Assembly (NCBI GenBank): GCA_021792135.1
Contig: JAJYVF010000009.1
Span: 1-64,000 of the forward strand
Reading direction: 5' to 3'
Origin: Acidobacteriota bacterium
GTDB lineage: Bacteria; Acidobacteriota; Terriglobia; Terriglobales; Acidobacteriaceae
Length of the DNA stretch: 64,000 nt
Part shown: in pieces, positions 37,468 through 48,343 of the stretch
Numbering within the stretch: the stretch's first letter is position 1
Layout of the letters: each line of letters starts with the position of its first letter
Notes under the pieces: model-generated
What the model was told of the DNA's origin: nothing
What the model saw: only the letters and a program-made list of their open reading frames with translations
Database searches by the model: none
Position numbers and translations under genes: made by a program

Positions 37468-38053
37468 GCGGACGCATCGGGCGGCGGCCACGCACCGCGG
37501 CGCAGGCGCATGCTCAGAGCTGGAACCGATCGTACAGAGGAGAGATCTCATCGAGCTCCGGAACTGCTGCGGACACACACATTCACCAGGAAATGTGCGG
37601 CCGTTCAGGATTTCTGCTTTTGTGGCGCCAGTGTACCCGGGATGAACCGAAGGGCGTCCCTGAAGGTTGTAGGTTGCTGTTACTTTTGGGGAGCATCGCG
37701 CGCCACCTTCCCGTGTTGGAATCGAAACACACTGGGCGGGAGACGGACGGAAACCTCCTGCGGGGTTTGGGATCGCCGTCACGATTTGTTTGCTCAGGTG
37801 TTACAAATTCCCGCCGTCGCCTTCCGGCGCTCCACGCTCGCGCCGGAGCGCCGTACGCTCATCCGTTCCACTTTGGCTCAGCGCCCGGCGGTTCGCAGTG
37901 CAGGTAAGCGCAGACTGCGAACCCGCCGTATTTTTCATCCTCCTCGCTGCGATTCGGCCATTTTCGCCGGGTCCGCGCATACCGCGCGGAACCGGCCTCC
38001 GCTTCAGGGTTAGCCGAGGTGTACGCAGACCCGCGTCTCCGAGGCGCAGGTGC
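37468..38053. other. Long intergenic region with inverted repeats
   Basis: This interval of nearly 590 bp, between the ASST-like gene and the FN3 lipoprotein (both minus strand), contains no supported gene. It is marked by palindromic sequence: a strong hairpin at 37886-37928 and TCCGCGC/GCGCGGA near 37970-37990. It may hold the leader and promoter of the FN3 gene, a terminator of the ASST gene, or a small RNA. Confidence 0.4.
37886..37928. repeat. Long stem-loop, candidate terminator or small RNA element
   Basis: CGGCGGTTCGCAGT (37886-37899) pairs with ACTGCGAACCCGCCG (37914-37928) apart from one bulged C, enclosing a 14-base loop. On the plus strand TATTTTTC follows, so it looks like an intrinsic terminator for a plus-strand transcript, but no plus-strand gene lies upstream. 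It may therefore end an unannotated small RNA. Confidence 0.45.
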
Positions 38054-40312
38054 TCACCACTGCACGCCAGGATACAGACTGGGAATGCGAAACGCACGGT
38101 AGGCATTCGTACCGGAAATAGTCATACTCCAGACTGTCTGCGGGCTGGAATCCGGCGTCACCTCGTTGACGATTGAACTGGAGCCGAGCCCCGAAAGATC
38201 GTATTCCACATCGCCATTGGCGAGTTTCTCCGCGTTTCCTCCCCAGGAATTGTATTGTGACGCGGGCAGGATCTGATGGAAGACCAGTGTGGCCGTCTTT
38301 GCGCTCTCATCGATCTGGAAGACCGGAACTGTCGAGTAGAGACACGGCGGAGCCCCGCTGGCGCCGCAGGTGACGCCTGCCGGGAAAATGCGGTCGTCTC
38401 CGTTGTCCATCAGACCCAGGGAAAACACACCCGTGGTATTCGGACTGAAGAACGAAGGCCCATGTTGCGCGTATTGCCAGTCAGTTGGATCGGTCCCGCC
38501 CTGAAGAGTAAAGTCGCCGCCTTCACCGAGCTTCCAGAGGATGTCCCCTGTGCCGCTTCCGTTGGCATAATCAACCTTGATCACCCAGTTCTGATGTCGA
38601 ATGGAGACCAGAATATTTCCGTCATCCGGCGAATAGACAATCGCGTTGGTATGCGTCCAGTCCGGGAACGACATTGGATGCCGGTTCGGGTCCAGGTGAT
38701 TGAATTCATTCCACACCCATACGGGCTGCAGATTCTGATTCAGATCCACAATCACATCGCCCAGCACGGTCTGCGCCGGTTCGTTGGTTAGCGGGGGCGT
38801 ACTGGTGGAAGATAAGGCGACCGAAGTATTTGCCAGCACGAGCCAATGACCATTGGGCAGTGGTGTTACGTCATGATGGAAAGTCCCGAGGGTGACATTG
38901 CATTCGGCGCAGGCAGCGTACTGTAGTTCCGCATTCAGGTCCGCAATCGAGATCTCTCGAACAGTATCGCCAGCCAGGTTGACTTCGCGGGCCTCGGCAA
39001 CGGCATTTGGTGGCTGCGGTCCCGCCAGGGGAGCTGACGATCCGGGGGCGATTACCATGAGGATATTGCCGTTCCGGAGCATTTTCACGCCGTCAATCAT
39101 GTACGAACTGATAGGTTCCGGATCCACATACGTCCAGAGGATATTCCCGGCAAGATCGGTGACCACCAGGGATGACAGGGTATTCACCATTTCGAGACCC
39201 GGGGAGGGTTCGATCCCGGTGGGTGTTGCGACCGTGAGGTTCAGATTCGCAGACGCGGGGATGGTCCCGGTGGTAAATGTGTGATCCTGATCCGTAGCGG
39301 TCAGTCCGTTGCTGAACTCGACCGTTGCGGCCATGTGATACAGCGTTTGCGATTTCATTCCGGCCACGAAAATACTGATCTGTCCCCCGGGGGATTCGGT
39401 TGATCGAGTCCACGTGCTGAAACCGTAGTCCGAAGTTGGGCCAAAATTGACCACCACGCTTCCCGGAAAGGGCAGAGTCATCGTATAGAGCGCAACCTGC
39501 GGGTTGTCGGTGGTGGTGACCACGCCCGGGGTCAATGCGGCAGATATCCCGGTCATGGTTACCGTCTGCGGGGTTGCGAGGGTGACATTGCCAAGTCCCA
39601 GATTCAGAGTGGCGTTCTGTGATCCCGGTGCAGAGGGAACCTTCGGATCGTAGTTCACAACCATTTCGCAGCTGGCGGAGGGCGCAAGGGAAGCGCCGCA
39701 GGACTGGGCGGCAATGATCGAGTAGCTGGTGTCCCCGGTAAGAGTTGGATTCATCAGAAGAGGGCTGTACCCGGTATTGGTGACTGTTGCTACCACCTGG
39801 GCGATTGTGTGATTGATCAGGTTATTTCCAAAGTTAAAGGTGGAGTTGCTCAGGGAGGCGGAAGTAAGGCCCGGAGACGGGGAGCTGATGACAACAGGGA
39901 ACGCTGTATTCCGGGAAATAGCTCCGGATGTCGCAACGAAAGCGATCGCGGCATTACCAGGGATGGCGCCGGCGGACGCCGAGACTGCAACCTGCTTAAG
40001 GGTGCCTGCGGGAAGCAGGAAATTTGAAGGGAACGCCGATACTCCAGCGGGCAGGGATGCAATTACAACGGAAACCGTTCCGGAGAATCCGTGCGTCGGC
40101 GAGATGCCAATGGTCAAAGTCTGGACCGGTCCCCCCGGTTCAATCGAAAGGGGCGATGGTGCGACCGCCAGTACGAAGCTTTGAGAGTCCTGGCCGGCGC
40201 CACACCCCAGCACCAGAAGCGATGCAACAAGTGCAAGAAAGTGGCTGATTCTGGCGTGGAGCCCGGAAGTTCGGCCCGATTTCGTGGCCTCAATCAATTC
40301 CAGACTGTCCAT
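38054..40312 (-). CDS. Arylsulfotransferase (ASST)-like lipoprotein
   Basis: A 752-residue exported lipoprotein (lipobox SLLVLGC). The N-terminal third is beta-rich, with Ig-like/Hydin-type segments (FSGTVSVVIASLPAGVS, VTNTGYSPLLMNPTLTG). The C-terminal part is an ASST beta-propeller: FHHDVTPLPNGHWLVLAN, DWTHTNAIVYSPDDGNIL, SIRHQNWVIKVD and QHGPSFFSPNTTG provide the conserved His/Arg positions of bacterial arylsulfate sulfotransferases. Known members transfer sulfate between phenols in the periplasm; substrates here are unknown. GGAGGCGGAG before the ATG at 40312 fixes the start. Confidence 0.85.
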   Translation of the reverse strand: MDSLELIEATKSGRTSGLHARISHFLALVASLLVLGCGAGQDSQSFVLAVAPSPLSIEPGGPVQTLTIGISPTHGFSGTVSVVIASLPAGVSAFPSNFLLPAGTLKQVAVSASAGAIPGNAAIAFVATSGAISRNTAFPVVISSPSPGLTSASLSNSTFNFGNNLINHTIAQVVATVTNTGYSPLLMNPTLTGDTSYSIIAAQSCGASLAPSASCEMVVNYDPKVPSAPGSQNATLNLGLGNVTLATPQTVTMTGISAALTPGVVTTTDNPQVALYTMTLPFPGSVVVNFGPTSDYGFSTWTRSTESPGGQISIFVAGMKSQTLYHMAATVEFSNGLTATDQDHTFTTGTIPASANLNLTVATPTGIEPSPGLEMVNTLSSLVVTDLAGNILWTYVDPEPISSYMIDGVKMLRNGNILMVIAPGSSAPLAGPQPPNAVAEAREVNLAGDTVREISIADLNAELQYAACAECNVTLGTFHHDVTPLPNGHWLVLANTSVALSSTSTPPLTNEPAQTVLGDVIVDLNQNLQPVWVWNEFNHLDPNRHPMSFPDWTHTNAIVYSPDDGNILVSIRHQNWVIKVDYANGSGTGDILWKLGEGGDFTLQGGTDPTDWQYAQHGPSFFSPNTTGVFSLGLMDNGDDRIFPAGVTCGASGAPPCLYSTVPVFQIDESAKTATLVFHQILPASQYNSWGGNAEKLANGDVEYDLSGLGSSSIVNEVTPDSSPQTVWSMTISGTNAYRAFRIPSLYPGVQW

Positions 40313-40629
40313 AGCTCCGCCTCCCCGGTGCCGCGTGGCTCTGTTCAGTGTGGTGAGAGATACAGGAGTTTTGTAGATTACTAAAGTGCTACCGGGGTCG
40401 AATCGCCGGAGATTGGCACACAGAGTGCCTTCAGGACTGAGCGATTTGTCCGATCCGGAAGTTACAACCGGCTGGAATCTCCAGACCTGCGGGGAATGAA
40501 TCGCCTCTGACCAGCAGTGCCGGCTCCCGGAACCCCGGACCCGGAGCCGCTCCGCAAACATTCGCCGGGGACCTCGCTTCCCGATGAAGGAGAGATTCCC
40601 TTCCACCGGGAAAAACAGGATGATGAGGC
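40313..40629. other. Intergenic region, divergent promoters
   Basis: This 317-bp stretch separates the minus-strand ASST-like gene from the plus-strand gene at 40630. It contains a GGCAC/GTGCC hairpin near 40420 and a short AT-rich segment near 40365-40385 that may be the ASST promoter. No gene, RNA family or riboswitch was recognised. Confidence 0.35.
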
Positions 40630-41106
40630 ATGCTCTTCGTCGAGTGGGGACTCATCGGGCGTCTCGGCCTGACCCTCGCTGTGCTGGCGGTGGCGGTCTT
40701 CGTTGTCCGGCGTCGCTGGACAGGGCGGCCGGCTCTGCAGGCGCTGCCGCGGTCGCTGTCCTGGCCCGTGGCCATATTCGCCGCTCTGTTTGTCGCCCTG
40801 AACCTGCTGGCGGCCGGCTGCCAGACCAGCACGCGGCCGGTTTATTCCCCTGATGGCAAGCTGGCCGCCAGGATCCGCGCCGCGGATGAGGGATGGCTCG
40901 GGGAATGGAGCGAGGTGGAACTCTTCGCGGCGCATGGTTTGGTGAGTTCTGTCATCTACAAGGGCCCGTGGGAGGCCGTCGACGCCAGCAGCCTCCACTG
41001 GACAAGCAGCTCCTATCTGGAGATCTATTTTCAGGGCTACGCCCTTTACTGTGGTCACGCCTTCGGTATCGGCGTCCACTGCATCCCTCGGCCGGAGACC
41101 GAATGA
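40630..41106 (+). CDS. Membrane-anchored hypothetical protein
   Basis: A 158-residue protein with two N-terminal hydrophobic helices (LGLTLAVLAVAVFVV, and WPVAIFAALFVALNLLAAGC) and a polar C-terminal domain of about 95 residues (DGKLAARIRAADEGWLGEW to the end) with three cysteines. LLAAGC resembles a lipobox but sits at about residue 60, after a first membrane span, so processing is doubtful. The family is not recognised. It precedes gatB by 84 bp. Confidence 0.6.
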   Translation: MLFVEWGLIGRLGLTLAVLAVAVFVVRRRWTGRPALQALPRSLSWPVAIFAALFVALNLLAAGCQTSTRPVYSPDGKLAARIRAADEGWLGEWSEVELFAAHGLVSSVIYKGPWEAVDASSLHWTSSSYLEIYFQGYALYCGHAFGIGVHCIPRPETE

Positions 41107-41190
41107 GCCGAACCGCCCCCTTCCCGCCTGTCTCCCCTTCCTGACCTGATCCGCAGAACCCCTCCCGGCCGCTGCTAAACTGAATCCTGT

Positions 41191-42666
<1,476 letters not shown>

Positions 42667-42986
42667 CAGTCCCCGGCAGGAGCAAAGCCTCTGGATTCTT
42701 CACAACCTCTCGGGCGGCCTTCCCGACCGCTCTGAAAGTCTTCCGAAACTTTGCCCCGGCGGCAGTGTTCATCCTGGCAACGGCAATCTGTACAGCCGAT
42801 CACAGCAGAAAGAGCGGTTCACGCGCAGCGCCGTATCGCGCTCCGATGCCGGTTGACAGAGGATTACAGTCTGTTCACACGAGGCCACTCGGCCCCCCGT
42901 CTCGTGGTGTGTCCGGCCTGTTTCCTCCGGCGCATCCGGGTGCGCTTTGCGGTGGTAGTCGTGATCCGCGGAAAGAGAAAGACCTC
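42667..42986 (+). other. Intergenic region before the DUF4382 gene
   Basis: This 320-bp gap carries no supported gene. TTGACA occurs at about 42852-42857 but has no good -10 box at 16-18 bp, so a promoter there is doubtful. GGAAAGAGAAAG just before 42987 is the probable ribosome binding site of the next gene. Confidence 0.35.
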
Positions 42987-44420
42987 ATGCCCTCTGACGC
43001 ATTCCCTCAAAGCGGTCCGCTGCGTATCCACTCTTTGTTACTCGCGGCCGCCCCAGTCGCCCTTTGCGCTTTTTTCCTCGCCGGCTGCGGTAATAGCGTA
43101 AACTCTGCCGGCTCGCTCGCTCCCGGACAGATCGCCGGTTCGGCCTTCGTTATCGGCACTGATGCTCCCCTCGCCGGCGTTCTTTCCTTCACGGCTAAGA
43201 TCCAGTCCATCGAGGCCATCGATTCGAACAACAATTCCGTCAACCTGCTCAGTGGCACTCCTGCCGTCGACTTCGCCCGCTACAACGGCCTGCAGACGCT
43301 GCTCGATATGAACGACGTTCCGGCCGGAACCTACACGCAGATCGCCGTCACCTTCGGCAGTGCCTCCATCGGATACCTCAAACCCCAGGCCGGGGCCGCG
43401 CCCACCATCCAGACCATGCCCGCGGTATTTACCGCCACCACCGTTACAAAAACCCTGTCGACACCCCTCGTTGTGGCGCAGACAGGCCCCGTCGGGATCT
43501 GTCTTGATTTCCTCCTCGATCAATCCATTCAGGTCGATTCCACCGGCCAGATTACCGGACAGGTGAACCCTGTGCTGAACATCACCGCTGTCACCCCCGG
43601 CGACGCCAGGGCCTACATCGATGAATACCGGGCCGGCGTCGTGAGCGTGGACAGCTCCGGCCAGTCGTTCGTCATCCAGGGACCGCACGGCCAGAGCTTC
43701 ACCGTCAATGTGAACAGCCAGACCGAGTGGGACGACAACCAGAGCATCAGCAACCTCACCCCCACCAGCATCGTGCAGATTTCCGGCACCCTGGACAAGG
43801 CCAGCTCCACCATTGATGCTGACGAAGTCGCCATCCTCTCGCAGAACGGCTTCTACGCCGCAGGGCAGATTACCTACGTGCAGCCGGCCTCCGGCGCAGC
43901 CAGTGACTTCCAGCTTTATGTCCGCGGCACACTGCCCGCCAGCGGCGACGGCGTCAGCCTGGGCCAGCTCGCCCAGGTGGATCTCACCGGCCAGGAGAAT
44001 TTCTTTGTCTACTGGATGCACAACCCCATGACCCAGTTCCTGTTCAACGCTTCATCGCTCCTGCCGGGGCAGAGTGTCTCCGTAGGCGGATCGCTCTCCG
44101 GGGCGGCCAATGCGCAGGCTCTCAGTGTGCAGCGTGTCACGCTCCGCGACTGGGGTTTCAGCGGAACCATCGTGCCCGGCTCCGCTAACAGCGGCTCCGG
44201 CTCCTTCCAGATGAACATCACGGGATTTGCCGGCCAGCTTATCCCCGGCCCAGTCACCGTGTATGGAACCGGAAAAACGGATTACCGCGACGGTTTCACC
44301 GGTATGGAGGACCTCGGCAACAGCACCAACATCCGTGTCGTCGGTCTGCTGTTCAGAGATCCCATTTCGGGCAACGCCATCATCCTGGCCCGCCATGTGG
44401 ACGACATGAAAAACGATTAG
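42987..44420 (+). CDS. DUF4382/DUF5666 domain lipoprotein
   Basis: A 477-residue exported protein with lipobox FFLAGC. The first part is a DUF4382 domain (GSAFVIGTDAPLAGVLSFTA, AIDSNNNSVNLLSG); the second has repeated DUF5666-like beta modules (GVVSVDSSGQSFVIQGPHG, SQTEWDDNQ). Such proteins are abundant in acidobacterial envelopes, but their ligands are unknown. The ATG at 42987 was chosen for its AG-rich ribosome binding site and because the signal peptide starts there; the frame is open far upstream. A hairpin follows the stop codon. Confidence 0.82.
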   Translation: MPSDAFPQSGPLRIHSLLLAAAPVALCAFFLAGCGNSVNSAGSLAPGQIAGSAFVIGTDAPLAGVLSFTAKIQSIEAIDSNNNSVNLLSGTPAVDFARYNGLQTLLDMNDVPAGTYTQIAVTFGSASIGYLKPQAGAAPTIQTMPAVFTATTVTKTLSTPLVVAQTGPVGICLDFLLDQSIQVDSTGQITGQVNPVLNITAVTPGDARAYIDEYRAGVVSVDSSGQSFVIQGPHGQSFTVNVNSQTEWDDNQSISNLTPTSIVQISGTLDKASSTIDADEVAILSQNGFYAAGQITYVQPASGAASDFQLYVRGTLPASGDGVSLGQLAQVDLTGQENFFVYWMHNPMTQFLFNASSLLPGQSVSVGGSLSGAANAQALSVQRVTLRDWGFSGTIVPGSANSGSGSFQMNITGFAGQLIPGPVTVYGTGKTDYRDGFTGMEDLGNSTNIRVVGLLFRDPISGNAIILARHVDDMKND

Positions 44421-44431
44421 AATCGCTCTGC

Positions 44432-44469
44432 GGAAAGGGCGGCGCCCCCACCCGGGCCGCCGCCTTTCC
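44432..44469. terminator. Bidirectional hairpin between convergent genes
   Basis: GGAAAGGGCGGCG (44432-44444) pairs with CGCCGCCTTTCC (44458-44469), with one unpaired base, around a C-rich loop. It sits between the convergent ends at 44420 and 44485. No T-run follows on either strand. Confidence 0.55.
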
Positions 44470-44484
44470 CGATCGGCTCCGTCG

Positions 44485-45705
44485 TCAGCTCCCGTTGTAT
44501 CCCGATCGCAGGTATTTCCGCGCCTGTTCACCCTGCGAGGTATCAGCCCCCGCGTCCAGCACAGCCTTGTATTCCTCGACGGCCCTGTCGTGCTCGCGCA
44601 TCAGGTCGTAGGTCTTGCCGGCTTCCAGCAGGCAGCGCCGTTTCAGCTCCGGGGTGGTGGTGGGCTGGTCGGCCCCGTCGCGGTAAGCCGTGACCGCCTG
44701 GGCATAAAGTTTTTGCCCGCGCAGGCTGTCACCCAGTCCGAAGTACGCCAGTTCCAGATGCGCATTGGGAAAGTACCCCGGCTGCTTCGCCAGGTCGATG
44801 AGCCGGTCATACGTGTCGACCGCAACCATGCCCTCGCCGCCGTCCTTCTGGAGGTTGGCTTCCTCCAGCATGAACAGATAATCGTGCGGATACTCCTCGG
44901 CCAGACCGCGGGCGATCCGGGCCGCCTGCGGGTACTTCCCCTCGCGGCGCAGAAACAGCATCATCGAGGTGTTGGCTTCCACCCGGGTAACCACTCCGTG
45001 TGCCGCGACGTCGCGCAGCAGCGCCATGCCCTGGGACTTCGAACCATGAATTCCCATGATTCCCACCAGCAGCTTGAACGCCAGGGGCAGCGCACCCACG
45101 ACGTACTGGTAGACGCCCACCACGAGCCTGGCATCGGTGTAGTTCGGATCCAGCGCCAGCACCTTTTCGCAGTCGTTGCGCGCTCCCAGCGCCTGCCTCA
45201 GACCCGCGCCGAAGGCCCGCTCCACAATGGCGTAGTAGGTTCCTTCCAGGCTCTTCGCCCATGCGCGGGCAAACAGCGCGTTCACATCCCCGGGATTCGT
45301 CTTTAGCTCCGCGCCGGCCTCGCTCACCGCGTCATCGGCCAGGCTTCTGATCTGATCGCGCCTCTTCGGGTCCTCTGTGACGGTGTGCTTGCCGGTCAGG
45401 AATCCGTCGTTCGCGTAAAAGGTCGTATCCAGCAGGTCCAGGCGGTTCAGCTCGCGGAAGAGGACCGCGTCCAGCAGGTAGTCCGTGGCCATGGGGTTGC
45501 CCGGATGGTCCTTCCGAATCTCCTCGAACCGCGCCAGCGAGTCGTTGTAATCCATGTTGTAGAAGAGCCGGAACGCCTCCCGCACCTCAGGGGTTTCATT
45601 GAGGGGGTTGGTTTCGATCGACTCAGCATGCGCGCAAAAAGACGCCGCCAGCAGGAGCGCACCTGGGAGCAGAACTGTTTGGGCAAAAGCCGGAAAGCGA
45701 ACCAT
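44485..45705 (-). CDS. Exported TPR-like protein
   Basis: A 406-residue protein with signal peptide (FPAFAQTVLLPGALLLAASFCAHA). The mature part is helical, with TPR-like pairs (VREAFRLFYNMDYNDSLARF, PGDVNALFARAWAKSL, RRCLLEAGKTYDLMREHDRA) and a central Gly/Leu-rich stretch (VVGALPLAFKLLVGIMGIHG). The repeats are irregular compared with the TPR consensus. It probably works as a periplasmic scaffold; no enzyme motif is visible. The ATG at 45705 was chosen because the signal peptide begins there. Confidence 0.78.
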   Translation of the reverse strand: MVRFPAFAQTVLLPGALLLAASFCAHAESIETNPLNETPEVREAFRLFYNMDYNDSLARFEEIRKDHPGNPMATDYLLDAVLFRELNRLDLLDTTFYANDGFLTGKHTVTEDPKRRDQIRSLADDAVSEAGAELKTNPGDVNALFARAWAKSLEGTYYAIVERAFGAGLRQALGARNDCEKVLALDPNYTDARLVVGVYQYVVGALPLAFKLLVGIMGIHGSKSQGMALLRDVAAHGVVTRVEANTSMMLFLRREGKYPQAARIARGLAEEYPHDYLFMLEEANLQKDGGEGMVAVDTYDRLIDLAKQPGYFPNAHLELAYFGLGDSLRGQKLYAQAVTAYRDGADQPTTTPELKRRCLLEAGKTYDLMREHDRAVEEYKAVLDAGADTSQGEQARKYLRSGYNGS

Positions 45706-45853
45706 CTTCAGCGATTGTAGACGGAACGCCTGCGCCGCCGGACGCACCTTGCGCTGCCCCCGGGGCCCGGATGGACCAGCGGAAACCGGGGGCGGGGGCG
45801 GACAGGCGGCGCGGGCGCCGGAGAAGCCAGGGCCGGTTGAGAAATCAGCCGTC

Positions 45854-45886
45854 GCGGGCGGAGGCTGACCACCTGCGTCCGCCCGC
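45854..45886 (-). terminator. Hairpin downstream of the aldehyde dehydrogenase gene
   Basis: GCGGGCGGA (45854-45862) and TCCGCCCGC (45878-45886) form a perfect 9-bp stem with a 15-base loop, 16 bp after the stop codon of the gene at 45902. There is no long U-tract, so it may be a weak terminator or mRNA-stabilising structure. Confidence 0.5.
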
Positions 45887-45901
45887 AACAGCGTTCCACG
45901 A

Positions 45902-47404
45902 CTACAGCGCTACCGTGACCGCCTTGGTCTCCAGGTAGTTGTTCAGCACCTCTTCGCCCATCTCGCGGCCCCAGCCGGACTGCTTGTATCCGCCGAAGGG
46001 CAGGGATGCGTCGAAGACGTTGTGGCAGTTCACCCACACGGTGCCTGCCCGGATGCCCCGCGATACTTTGTGGGCCAGGCTCAGGTTGCGGGTCCAGACG
46101 GAGGCCGCCAGTCCGTAGGCCGTGTCGTTGGCGCGCTTCAGAATCCCCTCCAGCTCCGCGTCGGAGAACGGCACTGCGCATACCACCGGTCCGAAGATCT
46201 CCTCCCGCACCACCTTCATGCTCGGATTGGTGTTGGTCAGCACCGTGGGGCGGACAAAGTAGCCGCGGTCGAAACCCGAGACCGGGCCGCCGGCCGCAAT
46301 CTTCGCGCCCTCCTGAACACCCGATTCGATATAACCCACAACCTTCCGGTACTGTTCATCGCTGACCAGTGGACCCATCTGGCAGGAGGGATCCAGCCCC
46401 GGCGCCAGCCTGATGTCTCCGGCCACGTGGCTCACGCCTTCCACCACCTGATCGAAGATCTTCTCGTGCACATAGAGCCGCGACCCGGCGCAGCAGCACT
46501 GCCCGTGGTTGAAGAAGATCGCGCTTGCCGTGCCCTGGATCGCGTGATCGATCTCCGCATCCGCAAAGACGATGGCCGGAGATTTGCCGCCCAGCTCCAG
46601 TGTCACCTTCTTCAGATTTCCGGCGGCCGCTTTCACAATCAGCTTGCCGACCTCCGTCGATCCGGTAAAGGCTACTTTGTCCACCAGTTCGTGCGCCGCC
46701 AGCGGGGCACCCGCACCCTCGCCGTAGCCGGTCAGCACGTTGACCACACCCGGCGGGAAGCCCGCCTCATCGATCAGCTGTGCCAGCCGGAGCCCGCTCA
46801 GCGGCGTCTGCTCGGCCAGCTTCAGCACGATGGTGCAGCCGCAGGCCAGCGCCGGAGCCAGCTTCCAGGCTGCCATCAACAGCGGGAAGTTCCAGGGAAT
46901 GATCTGCGCGACCACCCCGATGGGCTCCCGCAGCGTGTACGCATGAAAATCGCGCCCTGCGGATAGCGGCAGCGTCTTCCCGGAGATCTTCGTTGACCAT
47001 CCGGCCATGTAGCGGAACATGTCCACGGCCAGCGGCACATCGGCCACGCGCGCCACCGCCCGCGGCTTTCCGTTGTCCAGCGATTCGATTTCCGCGAACT
47101 CCTCCAGGTGCTGCTCCAGCAGATCGGCGAGCTTCCAGATCGTCCGGCCGCGTTCCGACGGCGACATGCGTGTCCACGGGCCTTCATCAAAGGCGTGCCG
47201 CGCGGCCAGCACTGCCCGGTTTACATCCTCCTCTTCGGCCTCCGGCACTTCCGTGATCACCTCACCGGTGGCGGGGTTGTAGACAGGGAAGCTGCTGCCG
47301 GAAGCTGCCATGACGAAGCGGCCGTCCACATACATCTGATGACGCTGCGAAACGAAGTCAGCAGTCGGACCGCTGACGCGGGGGTCAAGAGTCAGTGTCG
47401 CCAT
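45902..47404 (-). CDS. NAD(P)-dependent aldehyde dehydrogenase
   Basis: A 500-residue ALDH-superfamily enzyme that oxidises an aldehyde to the acid. Features: IPWNFPLLMAAWKLAPALA, cofactor turn FTGSTEVGKLI, general-base Glu in LELGGKSP (about 269), catalytic Cys in FNHGQCCCAGSRLYV (about 302) and FGPVVCAVPF. The C-terminal SGWGREMGEEVLNNYLETKAV is typical of class 1/2 and betaine-type ALDHs. Substrate is unknown. I chose the ATG at 47404 because GAGG lies 8 bases upstream; a GTG seven codons earlier is possible. It is divergent from the gene at 47677. Confidence 0.92.
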   Translation of the reverse strand: MATLTLDPRVSGPTADFVSQRHQMYVDGRFVMAASGSSFPVYNPATGEVITEVPEAEEEDVNRAVLAARHAFDEGPWTRMSPSERGRTIWKLADLLEQHLEEFAEIESLDNGKPRAVARVADVPLAVDMFRYMAGWSTKISGKTLPLSAGRDFHAYTLREPIGVVAQIIPWNFPLLMAAWKLAPALACGCTIVLKLAEQTPLSGLRLAQLIDEAGFPPGVVNVLTGYGEGAGAPLAAHELVDKVAFTGSTEVGKLIVKAAAGNLKKVTLELGGKSPAIVFADAEIDHAIQGTASAIFFNHGQCCCAGSRLYVHEKIFDQVVEGVSHVAGDIRLAPGLDPSCQMGPLVSDEQYRKVVGYIESGVQEGAKIAAGGPVSGFDRGYFVRPTVLTNTNPSMKVVREEIFGPVVCAVPFSDAELEGILKRANDTAYGLAASVWTRNLSLAHKVSRGIRAGTVWVNCHNVFDASLPFGGYKQSGWGREMGEEVLNNYLETKAVTVAL

Positions 47405-47676
47405 AGAGTTAACCTCGGGGTGCAACCGGTCATGGCAGACACGGGCAGTCCATGGGGCGTCTCAGGGGGAGACAGACCGGAAAGGAACTGTACGGTCTCT
47501 TGCCCGGGCCGGCACACGCCGGATTTGTGCACCCCGGAACCATACCACCGGCCGCTCTGCATTGACCAGGAGTCCCACTTTCGTGGTCTTGCGCCCTGGG
47601 GTCTCTCCGTATACGGTGAGAGCCATCGCGGTCTTCGGGGACGGCAGGTTTCCCCCCGGCCACCACCGGAAATCTG

Positions 47677-48162
47677 ATGACTCGTCGAGAACTGATCCGA
47701 ATGCTCATCCTGCGTGCCCGCGCGCACGGGTTTGAGTTCCGACGCTGGTTCCAGAGCAACATCCATCCCGAGTGGGAGGACCTGGACCATGCAGTGGATA
47801 CGCTCGAAACCGGCCGCCGGTATTACGCGCTGCTTTTCTCCCACGAGTTCGCCCGCAACTTCTGGAAGAAGGGTACCCAGATCACCTTCCTCCTGCCCTC
47901 CCAGGAGTACACGCGGCTGGACCGCAAGGGCCAGATCGTCACCGTTCGGCGCAAATCTTTTACCCGCCGCACTTCCCGCTCTACCTCAAATACGGTGTGG
48001 CAGTACCATCTGGAACAGATGGCGCTCTGGGAAGAGCCGCTGCGCTACATCCGGCGCTTTATCCTGACCGACGAGGAGCTGGAACTCACCGGTTCTCCAC
48101 CCGCACCCAAGGAAACCAACAAGCCCAGAGGGCTGGTGCGTCGCCCCGTCGACTGGTGCTGA
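47677..48162 (+). CDS. Conserved hypothetical protein
   Basis: A 161-residue basic protein, rich in Arg and aromatic residues, without a signal peptide or membrane segment. Blocks that look conserved are FEFRRWFQSNIHPEWEDLDHA, ALLFSHEFARNFWKKG and YHLEQMALWEEPLRYIRRFI. The family is not recognised. The frame is supported by a plausible CCGGAAATC ribosome binding site and clean codon bias. It lies between the aldehyde dehydrogenase (divergent) and the FecR-like gene (same strand, 181 bp). Confidence 0.6.
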   Translation: MTRRELIRMLILRARAHGFEFRRWFQSNIHPEWEDLDHAVDTLETGRRYYALLFSHEFARNFWKKGTQITFLLPSQEYTRLDRKGQIVTVRRKSFTRRTSRSTSNTVWQYHLEQMALWEEPLRYIRRFILTDEELELTGSPPAPKETNKPRGLVRRPVDWC

Positions 48163-48343
48163 AGGCTCAGCATCCGGCCAGATTTTCGGCCATGGCAGAC
48201 CGGCCTTTTCTGCTCGTCAGCCCCTCCTTTCCGTGCTAGCATAAGGCCCACAGCGTGGACTAACGGAACCGCTCCCCGCCCCAACGCTCGCGCTCTCGCC
48301 GTTCGCCACAATCAGCTGCTGGCTGCAACCAAAGGAGGCGGAC

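Noticed and set aside
42852-42880. TTGACA as promoter before the DUF4382 gene
   Set aside because: No acceptable -10 hexamer occurs 16-18 bp downstream (CACACG or similar is seen).
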